Assembly (NCBI RefSeq): GCF_900156735.1
Contig: NZ_FTOL01000001.1
Span: 1,240,001 to 1,304,000, forward strand
From: Chryseobacterium ureilyticum
Lineage (GTDB): Bacteria; Bacteroidota; Bacteroidia; Flavobacteriales; Weeksellaceae
Length of the DNA stretch: 64,000 bases
Direction: 5' to 3'
Positions 61,674 through 64,000 of this stretch are shown one piece after another. Each line of letters opens with the position of its first letter. Position 1 is the stretch's first letter. A program made the position numbers and the translations under genes. Below the pieces are notes generated by a model. It did no database searches. It saw only the letters and a program-made list of their open reading frames with translations, and had not been told where the DNA came from.

Positions 61674-62361
61674 GAGTTCTCGTTTTTAAAAGTTTTGCCG
61701 GAACGCCCCCGATAATACTGTTTCTCGGAAAGGATTTCGTGATTACACTTCCGGCGGCCAAAATACACCCATCCCCAATTTCTACACCGTCGAGAATAGT
61801 TACTTTGCTGCCAATCCAACAGTTTTTTCCAATTTTAATTCCTTTTCTGTTAACTCCCTGATGTCTGATGGAAGTTTCTAAGTCTTCATAATTATGATTT
61901 TCCGGATGGCAACTTAAATACTGACCTACAATACATTCATCACCAATTTCCAAACCACCGGAACCACCAAGATAAGCAAACTCTCCAATTCCTACATTGT
62001 TACCTATTTTTATTCTTTTTCCTATATTATTGAAAGAAGTCGATACAATAATTCTGCTGAAAGCCCCAATAGAAACATTGTCTCCAAACTCAATTCCCTC
62101 TTTTGCCAATGCAGAAACATAAACGTCATTTCCCAACCTTAGGAATTTCCCCCATTTCATTTTTGAAATATTAAAAAAACCTACCCTTTTTCCTAATAAC
62201 ATACCTTTGGGGGGTTTAAGGAAAAGAAGTACTTTCAACCCTCTTAAGAAGCTCCAAAGCTGAACCCAAGCCAGTTGTAAAATTGCTCTGGAGTCCAAAC
62301 AATTATCCATACAAAAACCAGGATTTCTTAGTCGAATGATTTTCTCTACAATAGTTTTCAT
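61621..62361 (-). CDS. Hexapeptide-repeat acyltransferase (left-handed beta-helix)
   Basis: The protein has 246 residues. After a 60-residue N-terminus with LWSFLRGLKVLLFLKPPKGM, the rest is isoleucine-rich hexapeptide rungs: FGDNVSIGAFSRIIVS, KIGNNVGIGEFAYLGG, LEIGDECIVGQYLSCHPENH (His for catalysis), IKIGKNCWIGSKVTILDGVE and IGDGCILAAGSVITKSFPRN. This is the O-acetyl or N-acyltransferase family acting on sugars of polysaccharides using acetyl-CoA. It overlaps both neighbours (53 bases downstream and 4 bases upstream) in the cluster. Confidence 0.92.
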   Translation of the reverse strand: MKTIVEKIIRLRNPGFCMDNCLDSRAILQLAWVQLWSFLRGLKVLLFLKPPKGMLLGKRVGFFNISKMKWGKFLRLGNDVYVSALAKEGIEFGDNVSIGAFSRIIVSTSFNNIGKRIKIGNNVGIGEFAYLGGSGGLEIGDECIVGQYLSCHPENHNYEDLETSIRHQGVNRKGIKIGKNCWIGSKVTILDGVEIGDGCILAAGSVITKSFPRNSIIGGVPAKLLKTRTHEYQTDHTGNLLCRESV

Positions 62362-64000
62362 CTTGCTGTAATTATAGTGTTCATAATAGAGCTTACTGTT
62401 GTACTAAGATTAATATTCTCAATTGACAGATATTTTGACTTTTGATTTTGCTTATCCAATCTGGAAAACAGCTGGCTGTATTCTTTGGTCAAATTACAGA
62501 TTGAATGATAGGAAAGTTCTTTTTTTCTGCTAAGAATTTCTTCAGGAGAGGCATATAAAAAGAAATTAAACTTTGGTTTCATCAATAAATGATATCCTGC
62601 CTCTGTTAAAGTTTGGGGAAGCTGAATATTACTTCTCCTACTGTCTGCAATAAAGTCAAAATAATACCTGTCATACAAAACAATCTTTCCTCTCAGAACA
62701 TATTTCAGATAAATAATAAACTGTCCAAAAATATAATCTATGTAATAATAACTGAATCTTAAAAGTGAGGCAATTGAGCTTCTGTTTTGCCCTTGTCGGG
62801 GTAAAGAATTAAGGACGTCTTGCTTTGCTTTTTCACTTCCTTTTATATAAACACTCAAAATAGGCAGCAGTGAAGGTCTGTGTCTCAAAACGATTACGGG
62901 TCTTCGGTACCGCTTCTCAATCAGTTCTGAAACTTCAGAGATAATGGTAGATTTTCCTGCTCCATCCACTCCGCTAAAAGTGACAACAAATCCTTTTTCT
63001 TTGAACATATCTTTTAAATAATGAAAAGTGTTCTTGATCAGTGATAATCCTTTATTGGGTTCCTGAGCTTTCATTCTTTTTATACATTCACTTCTTTTTA
63101 CCATTGTTCTCTCTGAAAGATTCTCATGTACCAGAGGTATATATTTATCCGGAATTTCTGAATTGTTCAGGGTATAAAAGTAATAGAGGTATTTTGCAGT
63201 ATCTTGTAGTGAACATATTTTCACTCCAAATTTATTGGGCTTTGCATGAGAAATCATTTCACTGGAATTCATAAACTCAAGATTTTTCCATTTCAGACTT
63301 TGAATTAAATCGATGTTTAGAATTTTATGGTCTTTCGTTATAATTCTTATCAAGAACATGAAAGATTTTTTAACGACTTTTATTTTGTTGACAACGCTGT
63401 TCTGTTTTATGTATGAAATAAGTTTTACCGCATCTTTAGGTTGTATGATAATATCAATATCTGAATTTAAGGTAAGATTCTCAGGTTCATTATCATGGAA
63501 TTTTAATGCTCCATATTGATAGTGGTGTATATAATCAAAAATGTCCATAACAAGAAGTTCTCTTGAGGTTCTGTTTTTAGTAAGATACATATTCAAAGCT
63601 TCTGACCATGTGTTTAATAGCCAATGGATCTGAACATGCCATTGTTCCTGTTCTGAATACACTTTTAAGTAATACAAAATATCAGTGAGAAGATAAAATT
63701 TCAAGTATTTTTTAAGGTCCTTTTCATTGAGATTCAAAGTGATTGTGTTTTTCTTTTTAATTTCTTCTAAGATCGCAGTCCAGGAAAGATGTTGTACAAG
63801 TATTGCATTCTGAATGATATAATGGAAGAAATCAAATCCCAATGGTCTTTCAAAAGATGCGAGTTCCCAATCGTAAATTGCCAGAGTATTATTTTTTGTA
63901 TAGCAGTTCCATGGTGTGAAGTCTCCATGAGAAAAGGAAAGGTGTATGGTTTCCTCCCTGTCAATATCCTTTAAAATCATATCAATTTTTCTTATAAGAT
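62358..64000 (-). CDS. Multidomain kinase: phosphotransferase (APH)-, nucleotidyltransferase-like and thymidylate kinase-like parts; 5' end outside window
   Basis: The frame is open to the right edge; about 547 residues are visible. The first visible part has an aminoglycoside/choline-kinase core, LSFSHGDFTPWNCY and LAIYDWELASFERP (catalytic loop and metal Asp). About 160-250 holds LTLNSDIDIIIQPKDAVKLI, a D-x-D motif like nucleotidyltransferases. About 330-540 is a P-loop kinase: VVTFSGVDGAGKSTII, YDRYYFDFIADSR, ending in a thymidylate-kinase-like fold. It sits first in the visible polysaccharide operon and probably phosphorylates a sugar or lipid intermediate. An ATG at 63980 exists, but the frame continues beyond it. 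Confidence 0.82.
   Translation of the reverse strand, partial: LIRKIDMILKDIDREETIHLSFSHGDFTPWNCYTKNNTLAIYDWELASFERPLGFDFFHYIIQNAILVQHLSWTAILEEIKKKNTITLNLNEKDLKKYLKFYLLTDILYYLKVYSEQEQWHVQIHWLLNTWSEALNMYLTKNRTSRELLVMDIFDYIHHYQYGALKFHDNEPENLTLNSDIDIIIQPKDAVKLISYIKQNSVVNKIKVVKKSFMFLIRIITKDHKILNIDLIQSLKWKNLEFMNSSEMISHAKPNKFGVKICSLQDTAKYLYYFYTLNNSEIPDKYIPLVHENLSERTMVKRSECIKRMKAQEPNKGLSLIKNTFHYLKDMFKEKGFVVTFSGVDGAGKSTIISEVSELIEKRYRRPVIVLRHRPSLLPILSVYIKGSEKAKQDVLNSLPRQGQNRSSIASLLRFSYYYIDYIFGQFIIYLKYVLRGKIVLYDRYYFDFIADSRRSNIQLPQTLTEAGYHLLMKPKFNFFLYASPEEILSRKKELSYHSICNLTKEYSQLFSRLDKQNQKSKYLSIENINLSTTVSSIMNTIITAR

Overview
The window reads as chromosomal DNA of a Bacteroidota bacterium, most likely a Chryseobacterium-like member of the Flavobacteriia/Weeksellaceae. 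The evidence is a SusC/SusD pair, a type IX secretion C-terminal sorting domain, low GC, DUF3570/DUF4266/DUF4099 families, a Cas13b close to that of Bergeyella, and several promoters matching the Bacteroidota form (TTTG, about 19 bases, TAnnTTTG). No rRNA or tRNA gene was recognised.

Left end (1-6920, all minus): an outer-membrane peptide or glycan uptake operon of SusC, SusD and an S9 prolyl-oligopeptidase-like enzyme that runs off the left edge.

7200-29990 is an accessory and defence island. It opens with a structured RNA-like region (about 7250-7526). Next come a small XRE regulator and four different plus-strand genes (8266-13122) that each carry an R-x4-H HEPN ribonuclease motif. An unknown 301-aa gene, a DUF2188 protein, an ABC-type ATPase with an unusual P-loop, a 43-residue Arg/Cys-rich protein and an SF1 helicase fused to a PD-(D/E)xK nuclease follow. 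Two small genes then share one palindrome-promoter arrangement, and a DUF4099/DUF3945 mobile-element gene lies on the minus strand. The centre is a type VI-B CRISPR-Cas13b locus. It has a seven-repeat array plus a truncated repeat (22724-23207), cas13b (23253-26707, minus) with a one-base frameshift that separates its second HEPN motif, and a decayed three-repeat array on the far side of cas13b (27059-27225). No cas1, cas2, csx27 or csx28 was seen. The island ends in a SUKH-like gene, a small HTH gene, and dnaE and crp remnants joined to each other.

30168-33560 holds a CaCA-type Ca2+/H+ antiporter (with an apparent homopolymer frameshift), a MaoC hydratase, a cold-shock protein and a GT14 glycosyltransferase. 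34002-42357 holds an overlapping trio (two HTH proteins and a membrane protein), two exported proteins with a shared tail module, a TPR-AraC membrane regulator and a LamG protein with a T9SS tail.

42617-45438 is a thioredoxin/ApbE/DUF4266/DUF3570 operon that looks like an extracytoplasmic flavinylation module. 45509-56639 is a metal-transport block: P-type ATPase, haem-binding protein, RND adaptor, an RND pump fused to its TolC-type outer-membrane channel, and a divergent NRAMP-like transporter. It is flanked by two copies of one small paralogous exported protein. 56935-64000 is a surface-polysaccharide cluster: WecA-like phosphotransferase, three glycosyltransferases, a hexapeptide acyltransferase and a multidomain kinase cut by the right edge.

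A three-copy, roughly 100-base dispersed element (33822, 40633, 56778) ends in a terminator in two copies and looks like an undescribed small-RNA family. Several frame breaks fall in homopolymers, so some may be assembly errors rather than mutations.
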